Source: Aeromicrobium sp.
GTDB lineage: Bacteria; Actinomycetota; Actinomycetes; Propionibacteriales; Nocardioidaceae
Length of the DNA: 37,578 nt
Direction of reading: 5' to 3'
Assembly: GCA_025964895.1 (NCBI GenBank)
Contig: JAOPXY010000148.1
Location: forward strand, 1 to 37,578
Shown here: positions 30,572 through 37,578 of the stretch, in pieces
Layout: each line of letters begins with the position of its first letter
Numbering within the stretch: the first letter of the stretch is position 1
The notes under the pieces: generated by a model
The model's input: the letters and a program-made list of their open reading frames with translations, nothing else
Database searches by the model: none
What the model was told of the DNA's origin: nothing
Program-made: the position numbers and the translations under genes

Positions 30572-30888
30572 CACGTGCCGCCGCAGCGAGACGCAGATCA
30601 CCCCGCCACGGCGAGACCCGAGGGTTTGCTCATGTCTGGGACGGGTAACACATACGTACGCGCAGCCCGAACCAGTGCACGACCTGGGGCACGGGACGCG
30701 GGTATATCACTGAAACGACGGCGGGCCACCGGACTTACGCAGACCGGACGCGGCCCGCCGTTTCACGTCTGCCCTCTCGGGCGGCCCGGTATGACCGAGG
30801 CGCTTCAAGGTGCGGCCGGTGACCGTCACCACACCGGAGGCCCCCATTAGCCGGACGACCACACAGGACGACAGCCAGCCGGGCGCCC
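30572..30888. other. 317-bp gene-free region
   Basis: Lies between the MFS relic and the end of the thioesterase gene. It holds a strong hairpin (30718-30761, listed separately) and a 13-bp palindrome GGTGACCGTCACC (30818-30830). No tRNA, convincing ORF or transposon end was recognised; short open frames here have no ribosome binding sites or homology. Confidence 0.5.
30718..30761 (-). terminator. Hairpin, likely terminator of the carboxylase/thioesterase operon
   Basis: ACGGCGGGCC (30718-30727) pairs perfectly with GGCCCGCCGT (30752-30761) around a 24-nt loop that itself contains CCGG repeats. On the minus strand it is followed by CGTTTCAG. It lies about 130 bp after the last gene of the minus-strand operon. 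It could also work for plus-strand transcription. Confidence 0.5.
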
Positions 30889-31686
30889 TCAACGGCCAGC
30901 CGTGACGGGCACGAGCGGCTTGGGTCGTACCGTGAGCATCTGAGCCAACGTCCCGAACGGGCCTAGCTCGTCGTGCAGGACGCTGTGCGTCACGCCTGCA
31001 CCGCGTGGGCCGTAGCTGACGCTGGTGCTGAACCCCAGCCACTCCCCGCTCGGCTGGCGGAACAGGTGGGCCGTCAGGTCGGTGTTGGGGTAGAACGCCA
31101 CCTCCGGCGTGACCCGCGGTGTGATGCCGTTGGCGAGGTCGAACAGGCCCACCGCACGCGCCGTCGCGCTGACCGGCTCGTCGGCGACCAAGGAAACGGG
31201 AGTGCGGGTCCACCACGAGGCCGAACCTGGCTCGGTCTCGTCGCGGCGCACCTCGACCGAGGCGACGAAGCCGCCCGGCCACATAGCCGTCGCGTCGAAG
31301 GGCGCCATCGACTCCGCCGGCGCGATGGATGGGAAGGAAGTCCCGGCAAGCTGCTCGCTGTCGAACGCCTGCAGGAGCCATGCTCGCAGTACGGCCGCCG
31401 AACGACCTGCGTGCGACAGCGTCACCTCCACGAGCTCGATGGTCCGCCCTGGGCGCACCGTGGTCACCGAGGTCTCGACCTCGCCGATGGGGAGCGTGCC
31501 GAGGATGTCGAACGTCAAGCGTGCGATGGCGAGGGGTTCCGAGCGTCGTCGCGCCCCGTCGCACTCGATCGCATGCACCATGAGCCCGAGGACAGGAGCG
31601 ATGTGCTGCTCGGTCGGGTTCCACCCTCCGCCGGTGTGGTCCGTGGCCTCGTACCGTGTCGCGGACCGGCGCGTGAAGTAGTGCAT
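30889..31686 (-). CDS. Acyl-CoA thioesterase-like (double hotdog) protein
   Basis: 265 residues with two hotdog halves, as in the TesB/4HBT_3 group. Segments GGGWNPTEQHIAPVLGLMVHAIE, the RLTFDILGTLPIGEVETSVTTVRPGRTIELVEVTL strand-turn-strand region and, in the second half, FYPNTDLTAHLFRQPSGEWLGFSTSVSYG are typical. It would hydrolyse an acyl-CoA or serve as a hotdog partner. It is the last gene of the operon, 16 bp after the MaoC stop. ATG 31686 follows AGGGAGAGG; the longer in-frame start at 31773 would overlap the MaoC gene. Confidence 0.8.
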   Translation of the reverse strand: MHYFTRRSATRYEATDHTGGGWNPTEQHIAPVLGLMVHAIECDGARRRSEPLAIARLTFDILGTLPIGEVETSVTTVRPGRTIELVEVTLSHAGRSAAVLRAWLLQAFDSEQLAGTSFPSIAPAESMAPFDATAMWPGGFVASVEVRRDETEPGSASWWTRTPVSLVADEPVSATARAVGLFDLANGITPRVTPEVAFYPNTDLTAHLFRQPSGEWLGFSTSVSYGPRGAGVTHSVLHDELGPFGTLAQMLTVRPKPLVPVTAGR

Positions 31687-31702
31687 CGGCCTCTCCCTGT
31701 GC

Positions 31703-32122
31703 TCACTGGTCACGACGCCCCCGGACGAACGCCGCGGGGTCGACGGTAGCCATGCCTTCGAGGACGGGCTCACCGCCCTCGTGCCGCAGCCACATCTCGC
31801 ACGTCACTACACCGTCGTCGACTGCGGTCACCTGTGCGCCGGCGGCGAGAACCTCACCAGCGAGCGCGTTGCTGACGAAGCGCACCTCGACGCTGAGCAC
31901 GGCCGCGACGGATCCCGTCCACGCCGTGAGGGCATCCCAGACATACGCGAGGTTACTGGGCCCCTGGTTGACCGGACGTTCATCGAGGCCGAGCGCGCGG
32001 AGCACGTCGACGTCCCAGTGGATGGGGTTCGGGTCCCGCATGAGGACGGCCATGACCTTCATGGCCGAGGCGTCGACCGTTACGCGCCGCGCCGGGACCT
32101 CGTCGCCGACCGTGAGGCTCAT
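31703..32122 (-). CDS. MaoC-type hotdog dehydratase/hydratase, catalytic subunit
   Basis: 139 residues. The hydratase-2 motif is MRDPNPIHWD with candidate catalytic D30 and H35; the strand pattern (VRFVSNALAGEVLAAGAQVTAV) follows. Such small MaoC proteins usually need a partner subunit; the preceding gene supplies a matching FAS1-like hotdog, so the two should form a heterodimeric enoyl-CoA hydratase or dehydratase (as HadAB or ChsH1/H2 do). The ATG overlaps the partner's stop as ATGA. Confidence 0.85.
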   Translation of the reverse strand: MSLTVGDEVPARRVTVDASAMKVMAVLMRDPNPIHWDVDVLRALGLDERPVNQGPSNLAYVWDALTAWTGSVAAVLSVEVRFVSNALAGEVLAAGAQVTAVDDGVVTCEMWLRHEGGEPVLEGMATVDPAAFVRGRRDQ

Positions 32123-32562
32123 TCGGCCACCTGCCTGGGTATGACGATCCGGTTGCGGACCCGAGCGAAGACCCGATCGTCGCGCTCGACGCGCATCTCG
32201 TAGGTCACCACGTCGAAACAGCGGACCCGCCGGCCGTTCCGTCGCTCGACGTCGAGGACGGTCCCGGTGATCGCGTAGTCGACCGACGCCCTCAACGGCT
32301 CGACCTGCTCGATCCGCGCCTCGCCGAACAGCACTCCGTCGTCCCACGAGGCCCCGAACAGCTCGATGAGCCCGGCGACGTCGTGGCCGGCCCCGCGCAG
32401 TGCTCCGTTCAGGATCCACGACGGGTGCAGCAGGTCGCCCTCCGCGCGGTCCCCGCCCAGTGCGTCACGAGCGAGGCGGTCCTCGTACGGCTCGACGCGC
32501 AGCGTGCCGGGTGGGAGCTCGGTGCCGACCAGCCGTGCGTGCCAGTCCACCTCCGCGGTCAT
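32119..32562 (-). CDS. FAS1-like dehydratase domain protein (non-catalytic MaoC partner)
   Basis: 147 residues. It resembles the MaoC N-terminal/FAS1-like dehydratase half: HPSWILNGALRGAG (hot-dog helix), GVLFGEARIEQVEPLRASVDYAITGTVLDVERRNGRRVRCFDVVTYEMRV. The D-x4-H motif is lacking, fitting a structural partner of the downstream MaoC protein. It shares ATGA overlaps with both neighbours. Confidence 0.7.
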   Translation of the reverse strand: MTAEVDWHARLVGTELPPGTLRVEPYEDRLARDALGGDRAEGDLLHPSWILNGALRGAGHDVAGLIELFGASWDDGVLFGEARIEQVEPLRASVDYAITGTVLDVERRNGRRVRCFDVVTYEMRVERDDRVFARVRNRIVIPRQVAE

Positions 32563-33374
32563 GCCACGCCGGACGGGGTCCCGAACTGGCCGGCCTGTCG
32601 TCCGTCGCCGGCCGGGCCGGCGAAGGCCTGGGCGACCTCCATCCAGCGCCGGGCAACGTCGCCCCGGATCGACAGCCGGGTGTCGTCGACGTGCCGTCGC
32701 TGCGTCACTACAAGGCAGAAGTCCTCCGCGGGGCCGCTGACTGAGTCGGTCGACGCCTCGTCACCCCACCGCCAGGGCTCGCCGCCCTCCGGGTCCTCCA
32801 GGGAGACGGACACCGGCACGTCCGGGACGTCGAGACCGCGTGTGACAAAGCTGTTCGGGAACGCCAGCACACCGATCCTCGCGACGTGCTTCAGCCGGCT
32901 AGTCGGCGGTCGGACGACGCCGAGCGCGTCTACGACGTCCTGACCGTGAGCCCAGGTCTCCATGATGCGCGCCGTCAACTTCGACGCCAGGCTCATCGAC
33001 GGGCCGAACCACGGCACGCGTTCGGTCGGGTCCGCGACGAGTGCCGCATCGCGCAGGAGCAGGTTCTCGTGGTCCCACCACTGGAGCATCTCCGCGCCCG
33101 TGCGGCCGGTATTGGCGGGGCCGACGGCGTCGACGTACGTCTGGAGGTCACCCATCTCGTCGCGCAGGGCGATGAACGCCAGCGGGTCCGAGACGCAGAG
33201 TCGCGTCACGTGGTCGAAGTGCGCCAGGTGGGCGACCTGGTCGTGCACCGCCCACCGCGGGGCCGGGGTGGGGGTGCTCCAGGCGGACGGCGGCTGCTGG
33301 CTCAGGATCGTCACGAGGCCGAGCTTCTCCGCCGCGAGGTCCTCGACGAGGCCCTCGATGATCGGCGTGCTCAT
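32559..33374 (-). CDS. TIGR03084-type metal-binding protein (DinB/maleylpyruvate isomerase-like)
   Basis: 271 residues. A four-helix metal-binding half has VHDQVAHLAHFDHVTRL and RIMETWAHGQDVVDALG, giving the three His ligands typical of DinB and mycothiol-dependent proteins. The C-terminal part is a separate alpha/beta domain (PVSVSLEDPEGGEPWRWGDE). From recollection, TIGR03084 proteins occur beside acyclic terpene utilisation (AtuA-type) and acyl-CoA carboxylase genes in actinobacteria. The activity is unknown. ATG 33374 overlaps the upstream stop as ATGA. Confidence 0.8.
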   Translation of the reverse strand: MSTPIIEGLVEDLAAEKLGLVTILSQQPPSAWSTPTPAPRWAVHDQVAHLAHFDHVTRLCVSDPLAFIALRDEMGDLQTYVDAVGPANTGRTGAEMLQWWDHENLLLRDAALVADPTERVPWFGPSMSLASKLTARIMETWAHGQDVVDALGVVRPPTSRLKHVARIGVLAFPNSFVTRGLDVPDVPVSVSLEDPEGGEPWRWGDEASTDSVSGPAEDFCLVVTQRRHVDDTRLSIRGDVARRWMEVAQAFAGPAGDGRQAGQFGTPSGVA

Positions 33375-34135
33375 CGTGCCACCCACTTTGGTGCGCGCTT
33401 CTCGGCGAACGAGCGCGGGCCCTCCTGGGCGTCCTCGCTCAGGTACACCGGGTCCCAGATCGCCTCTGCCGCGTCGAACGCGTCCGTCCGTCCGTGCTCC
33501 GCGACGGCGTAGACCATCTTCTTGCCGGCCCGGACGGACAAGGGGGCGTTGGCCACGATGGTCGACACCAGCTTCTCCGTCGCCGCGACCAGTCCGTCGG
33601 CGGGCACGACCTCGTTGACCAGTCCGATCTCGTAGGCGCGCTGTGCGGTGACGGGGTCACCGGTGAGCAGCATCTGCATCGCGACGCGCGGCGGGACCAG
33701 CCACGGCAGAGGCGCGGCCCAGGGGGCGCCGCGGCCGATCTTGACTTCGGAGATGGCGAACTTCGCGGTGTCGGCGGCGATCACCAGGTCGGCCGACTGG
33801 GCGAGAAGGAACCCGCCGCCGTACGCGCCTCCGTTGACCGCGGCGATGACCGGCTTGGTCATCTCGATGGTCCGGTTGGGCTGGGGCACGTAATCGACCG
33901 GGACGCGGTCGAGCTTCACGCCGGCCATCTCCTTGAGGTCGCCGCCTGCGCAGAACGTCGTGTCTCCCGCAGCCGTGAGCACGACGACAGCCACGGCTTC
34001 ATCAGCCTCGGCCTCCACGAAACGCTCCTTCAGACCCTCGCGCACCGCGGCGTTGAGGGCGTTGCGCGCCTCGGGACGGTTGATCGTGATCCACGCTGCA
34101 CCGCCGCGGACCTCGTACAGGACCTCGTCGCTCAT
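33371..34135 (-). CDS. Enoyl-CoA hydratase/isomerase in the carboxylase operon
   Basis: 254 residues, crotonase fold. DTTFCAGGDLKEMAG and NGGAYGGGFLLAQSADLVI form the oxyanion hole. The catalytic region is FAISEVKIGRGAPWAAPLPWLVP; one Glu (SEVKIG) is kept while the second position reads GAPWAAP, and KRAPKWVAR ends the protein. In an isoprenoid-type pathway this enzyme would hydrate the carboxylated enoyl-CoA, as isohexenylglutaconyl-CoA hydratase does (inference). ATG 34135 overlaps the upstream stop as ATGA. Confidence 0.88.
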   Translation of the reverse strand: MSDEVLYEVRGGAAWITINRPEARNALNAAVREGLKERFVEAEADEAVAVVVLTAAGDTTFCAGGDLKEMAGVKLDRVPVDYVPQPNRTIEMTKPVIAAVNGGAYGGGFLLAQSADLVIAADTAKFAISEVKIGRGAPWAAPLPWLVPPRVAMQMLLTGDPVTAQRAYEIGLVNEVVPADGLVAATEKLVSTIVANAPLSVRAGKKMVYAVAEHGRTDAFDAAEAIWDPVYLSEDAQEGPRSFAEKRAPKWVAR

Positions 34136-36107
34136 GCGTCCGCCTCCGCTTCCGCGAGGATGATCAGCACCTGACCGGTGTCGACCGACTGCCCCACCTT
34201 GACCGGGATGCTGCCGACGACGGAGTCGACCGCGGCCGTGATGGCGTGCTCCATCTTCATGGCCTCGACCACCAGCACGGTCTGACCCGCGATCACATGG
34301 TCGCCCTCGGCGACCTCGACCCGTGTCACGGTGCCGGGCATCGGGGCGAGCAGCGAGCCCGCCACGACCTGGTCGGACGGGTCGGGGAACCGCGGCACGA
34401 CCTGGAGCTCGATCGAGCCGGCGGCCCACGACACGTACGTCGTGCTGGCGCCGAGGGTCACGTCGAACCTGCGACGCACCCCGGCGACCACGAGATCGAC
34501 GGCACCCTCGGCTGCCGTGACGACGGTGACGTCGGCCGGCTCTCCGTTGACCTCGAACACCTGACGGCGCCCAAGCGAGTAGCCGATCGTCAGATCGTCC
34601 TCACCGTGGCGGTATGCCCGGGTCTGCAGCTGCGAGCGGTTCGTGCGGAATCCGGTCGCGATGGTCGGCAAGGTTGTGGCCGCGGCCCGCAGCCGCGCCT
34701 GATCGGCAAGGGCGGCCGCAATGGATGCCGCCACCACCAGTTCGGGTGACTCGGTCTCGATCAGGTCACTCGCCGGGACACGGTCGAGGAAGTGCGTGTC
34801 AATGGCACCGGCCACGAAGTCGGGGTGCTCGAGGATGCCGATGAGGACCGTTCGGTTGGTGGTGACCCCCTGCACGCGGGTGCGGCGGAGTGCACGAGCG
34901 AGCCGGAAGGTCGCCTCCTCTCGGGTGGCGCCGAAGGCGATGACCTTCGCCAGCATCGGGTCGTAGTTCGTGGAGACCACGTCGCCCGACACCACGCCGC
35001 TGTCGAGCCGGACGCCGTCGCCGAGCGGGACGTCGAACAGCTCCAGCGTGCCCGCTGCGGGCAGGAAGTCGTTAGCGGCGTCCTCGGCGTAGAGCCGGGC
35101 CTCGATCGCGTGACCCTCCAGCCGGGGCATGATTGCCTCCGGCGGCAGCTCGCCGCCGGCAGCCACGACGAGCTGCAGGCGGACGAGGTCGAGGCCGGTG
35201 ACGAGTTCCGTCACGGGGTGCTCGACTTGAAGGCGGGTGTTGACCTCCAGGAAGAAGAAGCGTCCGTCCGGCGCCAGCAGGAACTCGACGGTCCCCGCGC
35301 CGACATAGCCGAGCGCCTTGCCGGCGTCAACCGCGGCCGCGCCCATCGTGGCGCGCAGCTCGGGGGTCATGACCGGCGACGGCGACTCCTCAATGATCTT
35401 CTGGTGGCGCCGCTGGATGGAGCACTCGCGCTCGTTGAGGTGGACGATCGTCCCGTGCGTGTCGCCGAAGATCGGATCTCGACGTGCCGCGGGTCGTCGA
35501 CGTAGTGCTCGAGGAACACGGTGTCGTTGCCGAAGGCAGCACCGGCCTCGCGCCGGGCCGACGCGATCGCGTCGAGCAGCGCATCCGGTTCGCGGACGAC
35601 GCGCATGCCGCGGCCGCCACCGCCGAACGAGGCCTTGACCAGGATGGGCCAGCCGACCTCGTCGGCGTGCTTCAGGACGTGCTCGTCGGCCACACCTGTG
35701 AGGTCGATGCCCGGCAGGACGGGGACCCCGGCGCGCTCCATCATGTCTCGCGCCGTGAGCTTGGAGCCCATGAGCTCGATCGCCTCGATCCCGGGACCGA
35801 TGAACGTGATGCCGTGCTCGGCGCACTGCCGCGCGAAGTCTGCGTTCTCCGACAAGAACCCGTATCCCGGGTGCACCGCGTCGGCCCCGACCAGCCTGGC
35901 CGCCTCTAGCACGCGGTCCGCGCGCAGGTACGACTCCCCCGGCGTCGCCCCGCCCAGAGGGACGGACTCGTCCGCCTCCAACACAAAGGGCGCCGAGGCG
36001 TCCGGCTCGGAGTAGACGGCGACCGTAGCGATGCCCATCTCCCGGCACGTGCGGAACACGCGGCGAGCGATCTCGCCGCGGTTCGCGACCAGAACCTTCT
36101 TGATCAT
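34132..36107 (-). pseudogene. Acyl-CoA carboxylase biotin subunit, interrupted by a one-base frameshift
   Basis: Two frames together cover one protein of about 658 residues. The first, from ATG 36107, runs IKKVLVANRGEIARRVFRTC to HVEIRSS and includes KASFGGGGRGMRVV and MERAGVPVLPG. At about 35473/35474 a base is missing: HVEI(Q)IFGD should continue, and the second frame resumes with GDTHGTIVHLNERECSIQRR and goes on through FLEVNTRLQVEHPVTE to the biotin carrier end (MPGTVTRVEVAEGDHVIAGQ and EAMKMEHAI). The carrier motif is intact. Either a recent mutation that inactivates the gene or a sequencing error; the rest is under normal constraint. GGGAAGG precedes the start, 11 bp after the carboxyltransferase stop. 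Confidence 0.85.
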
Positions 36108-36118
36108 GTCTGCCTTCC

Positions 36119-37578
36119 CTACATGCGGAACACGGCGAAGCCGCGTGTTCCGGAGATCTCGTTGGAGTGGCACATGGACAGCGCCATGCCCAGGACGGAG
36201 CGGGTGTCGCGGGGGTCGATGATGCCGTCGTCGTACCCCTGGCCGCTCATGTAGAGCGCCAGCGACTCGGCCTCCACGCGCTCCTCCAGCGCCACACGAC
36301 GCTGGGTGTCGGCCTCCTCGTCGAAGACCCGACCGGCCGTCTCGGCCGCAGCGCGGGCGACGATCGACATGACGCCGGCGAGCTGCTCGGGGCCCATGAT
36401 GGCCGTCTTCGAGTTGGGCCAGGTAAACAGGAGCCGCGGATCGTAGGACCGGCCGGACATTCCGTAGTTGCCGGCACCGTAGGACGCGGCCATGTTGATC
36501 GTGATGTGCGGAACCTTGCTGTTGGTCACCGCGTTGATCATCTTCGCGCCGTCCTTGATCATGCCCTTCTGCTCGTACTGCGTGCCGACCATGAAGCCGG
36601 TGGTGTTCTGCAGGAAGATCAGCGGGGTGTCAGTCTGGTTGCAGAGCATGATGAACTCGGCGCCCTTCTTGGCCTCCTCGTTGAGCAGCACTCCGCGCGC
36701 GTTCGCGAGGATGCCGACCGGGTAGCCGTGCACCGATGCCCAGCCGGTCACGAGCGCCGTGCCGTAGAGCGGCTTGTACTCCTCGAAGCGCGAGCCGTCG
36801 GCGATACGGGCAATGACCTCGCGCGGGTCGAACGGCACCTTGAGGTCGACCGAGGCGATGGACAGCAGGTCCTCGGCGTCGTACAGCGGCTCGTCGGCGG
36901 ACTCGGTCGGTCCGGTGCCGTGCTTGCGCCAGTTGAGGTGCTCGACGATGTCGCGGCCGATCGCGATGCACTCGGTCTCGTCGATCGCGAGGTAGTCGGC
37001 GAGGCCTGACGTCCGGGCGTGCATGTCGGCGCCGCCGAGGCTCTCGTCGTCTGCGTCCTCGCCGGTGTCCATCTTCACCAGCGGCGGGCCGCCGAGGAAG
37101 ACCTTCGCCTGCCCCTGCACCATCACGGCGTAGTCGCACATGCCGGGCACGTAGGCGCCGCCGGCGGTGGAGTTGCCGAAGACCAGCGCGATCGTCGGGA
37201 CCCCGGCCGCCGACAGGGCGGACAGCTCGTGGAAGAGCCGGCCGGCGGGCACGAACAGCTCGGACTGTCGCTCGAGGTCGCCGCCGCCGGACTCGACGAG
37301 GTTGATCGTGGGCAGTCGGTTCTCGCGGGCGATCGTCATCGCACGCAGAACCTTCTTCCACGTGAAGGGGTTGGACGCGCCACCACGGACCGTCGGGTCG
37401 TGCGCGATCACCATGCACTCGACCCCGCTGACGACACCGATGCCGGTGACGACCGAGGCCCCGACGGCGTAGGCGGTGCCCCACGCGGCGACGGAGGCCA
37501 GCTCCAGGAACGGCGCGTCGCGGTCGAGCAGCAGCTCGATTCGCTCACGCGCCAGGAGCCGGCCGCGCGAGCGGTGGC
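36119..37578 (-). CDS. Acyl-CoA carboxylase carboxyltransferase subunit (5' end outside window)
   Basis: At least 486 residues in one open frame reaching the window edge; the N-terminus is missing. The frame reads [84 protein letters not shown] and [26 protein letters not shown], ending FAVFRM. It is clearly a paralogue of the 7327-8868 protein but differs at substrate-facing positions (ASNPFTW for GGTYFPM). Substrate may be geranyl-type, methylcrotonyl-type or another branched acyl-CoA. It precedes the biotin subunit and probably forms its partner. Confidence 0.9.
   Translation of the reverse strand, partial: HRSRGRLLARERIELLLDRDAPFLELASVAAWGTAYAVGASVVTGIGVVSGVECMVIAHDPTVRGGASNPFTWKKVLRAMTIARENRLPTINLVESGGGDLERQSELFVPAGRLFHELSALSAAGVPTIALVFGNSTAGGAYVPGMCDYAVMVQGQAKVFLGGPPLVKMDTGEDADDESLGGADMHARTSGLADYLAIDETECIAIGRDIVEHLNWRKHGTGPTESADEPLYDAEDLLSIASVDLKVPFDPREVIARIADGSRFEEYKPLYGTALVTGWASVHGYPVGILANARGVLLNEEAKKGAEFIMLCNQTDTPLIFLQNTTGFMVGTQYEQKGMIKDGAKMINAVTNSKVPHITINMAASYGAGNYGMSGRSYDPRLLFTWPNSKTAIMGPEQLAGVMSIVARAAAETAGRVFDEEADTQRRVALEERVEAESLALYMSGQGYDDGIIDPRDTRSVLGMALSMCHSNEISGTRGFAVFRM

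Noticed and set aside
30818..30830. Palindrome GGTGACCGTCACC
   Set aside because: Not next to a promoter-like element or gene start; too short and isolated to call an operator.
1..37578. tRNA, rRNA or CRISPR arrays
   Set aside because: No tRNA-like cloverleaf with a T-loop consensus, no rRNA stretch and no regularly spaced repeats were found; the hairpins at 14685 and 30718 do not fold as tRNA.

Overview
This window looks like chromosomal DNA of a high-GC actinobacterium, most likely a member of the Nocardioidaceae such as Aeromicrobium or Nocardioides. The evidence is the strong G/C bias at third codon positions, a WhiB3/WhiD-type regulator, a DUF4235 protein, DinB-type thiol-transferase-like proteins, a short HU, GTG starts, and many start codons that sit 6-7 nt after a TANNNT -10 box (leaderless mRNAs). 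The genus is inference. No rRNA, tRNA, CRISPR array or complete transposon was seen.

Layout. 1-4400: end of a CPBP protease, HU with a strong terminator, aat overlapping an APH-fold kinase, an EcsC-family protein and a YunG-like protein. 4400-9500: a leucine-degradation module (carboxyltransferase and biotin subunits of a methylcrotonyl-CoA carboxylase type enzyme, then HMG-CoA lyase) diverging from a TetR regulator over one perfect palindromic operator. 9400-13500: two transporter/regulator pairs (EamA/LysR and MFS/TetR). 13500-16500: secreted glycerophosphodiesterase, an inverted repeat beside a gene remnant, a methyltransferase and a crotonase. 16500-21250: a MerR-B12 (CarH-like) regulator divergent from WhiB3, then PfpI, DUF4235, DinB, a small acidic protein, a GH6 cellulase and a hemerythrin-like protein.

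21250-28900: a compact operon on the minus strand, Liv-type ABC transporter (binding protein, G, F, H, M), then an amidase and a crotonase, next to an IclR regulator. This suggests import, deamidation and CoA-dependent breakdown of an amide or acid. 29200-30900: lipoate-ligase-like protein, a decayed MFS transporter and a gene-free stretch with a terminator-like hairpin.

30889-37578: a second minus-strand operon running off the right edge: acyl-CoA carboxylase beta, biotin subunit (frameshifted by one missing base), crotonase, TIGR03084-type DinB protein, a two-subunit hotdog hydratase and a thioesterase. Junctions are mostly 4-bp start/stop overlaps. It looks like a pathway for a branched or isoprenoid-type acyl-CoA and is the best candidate for uncharacterised biochemistry. 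A second candidate novelty is a pair of homologous 78-bp elements with inverted ends (3909-3986 and 5344-5421), one of them inside the leucine operon.
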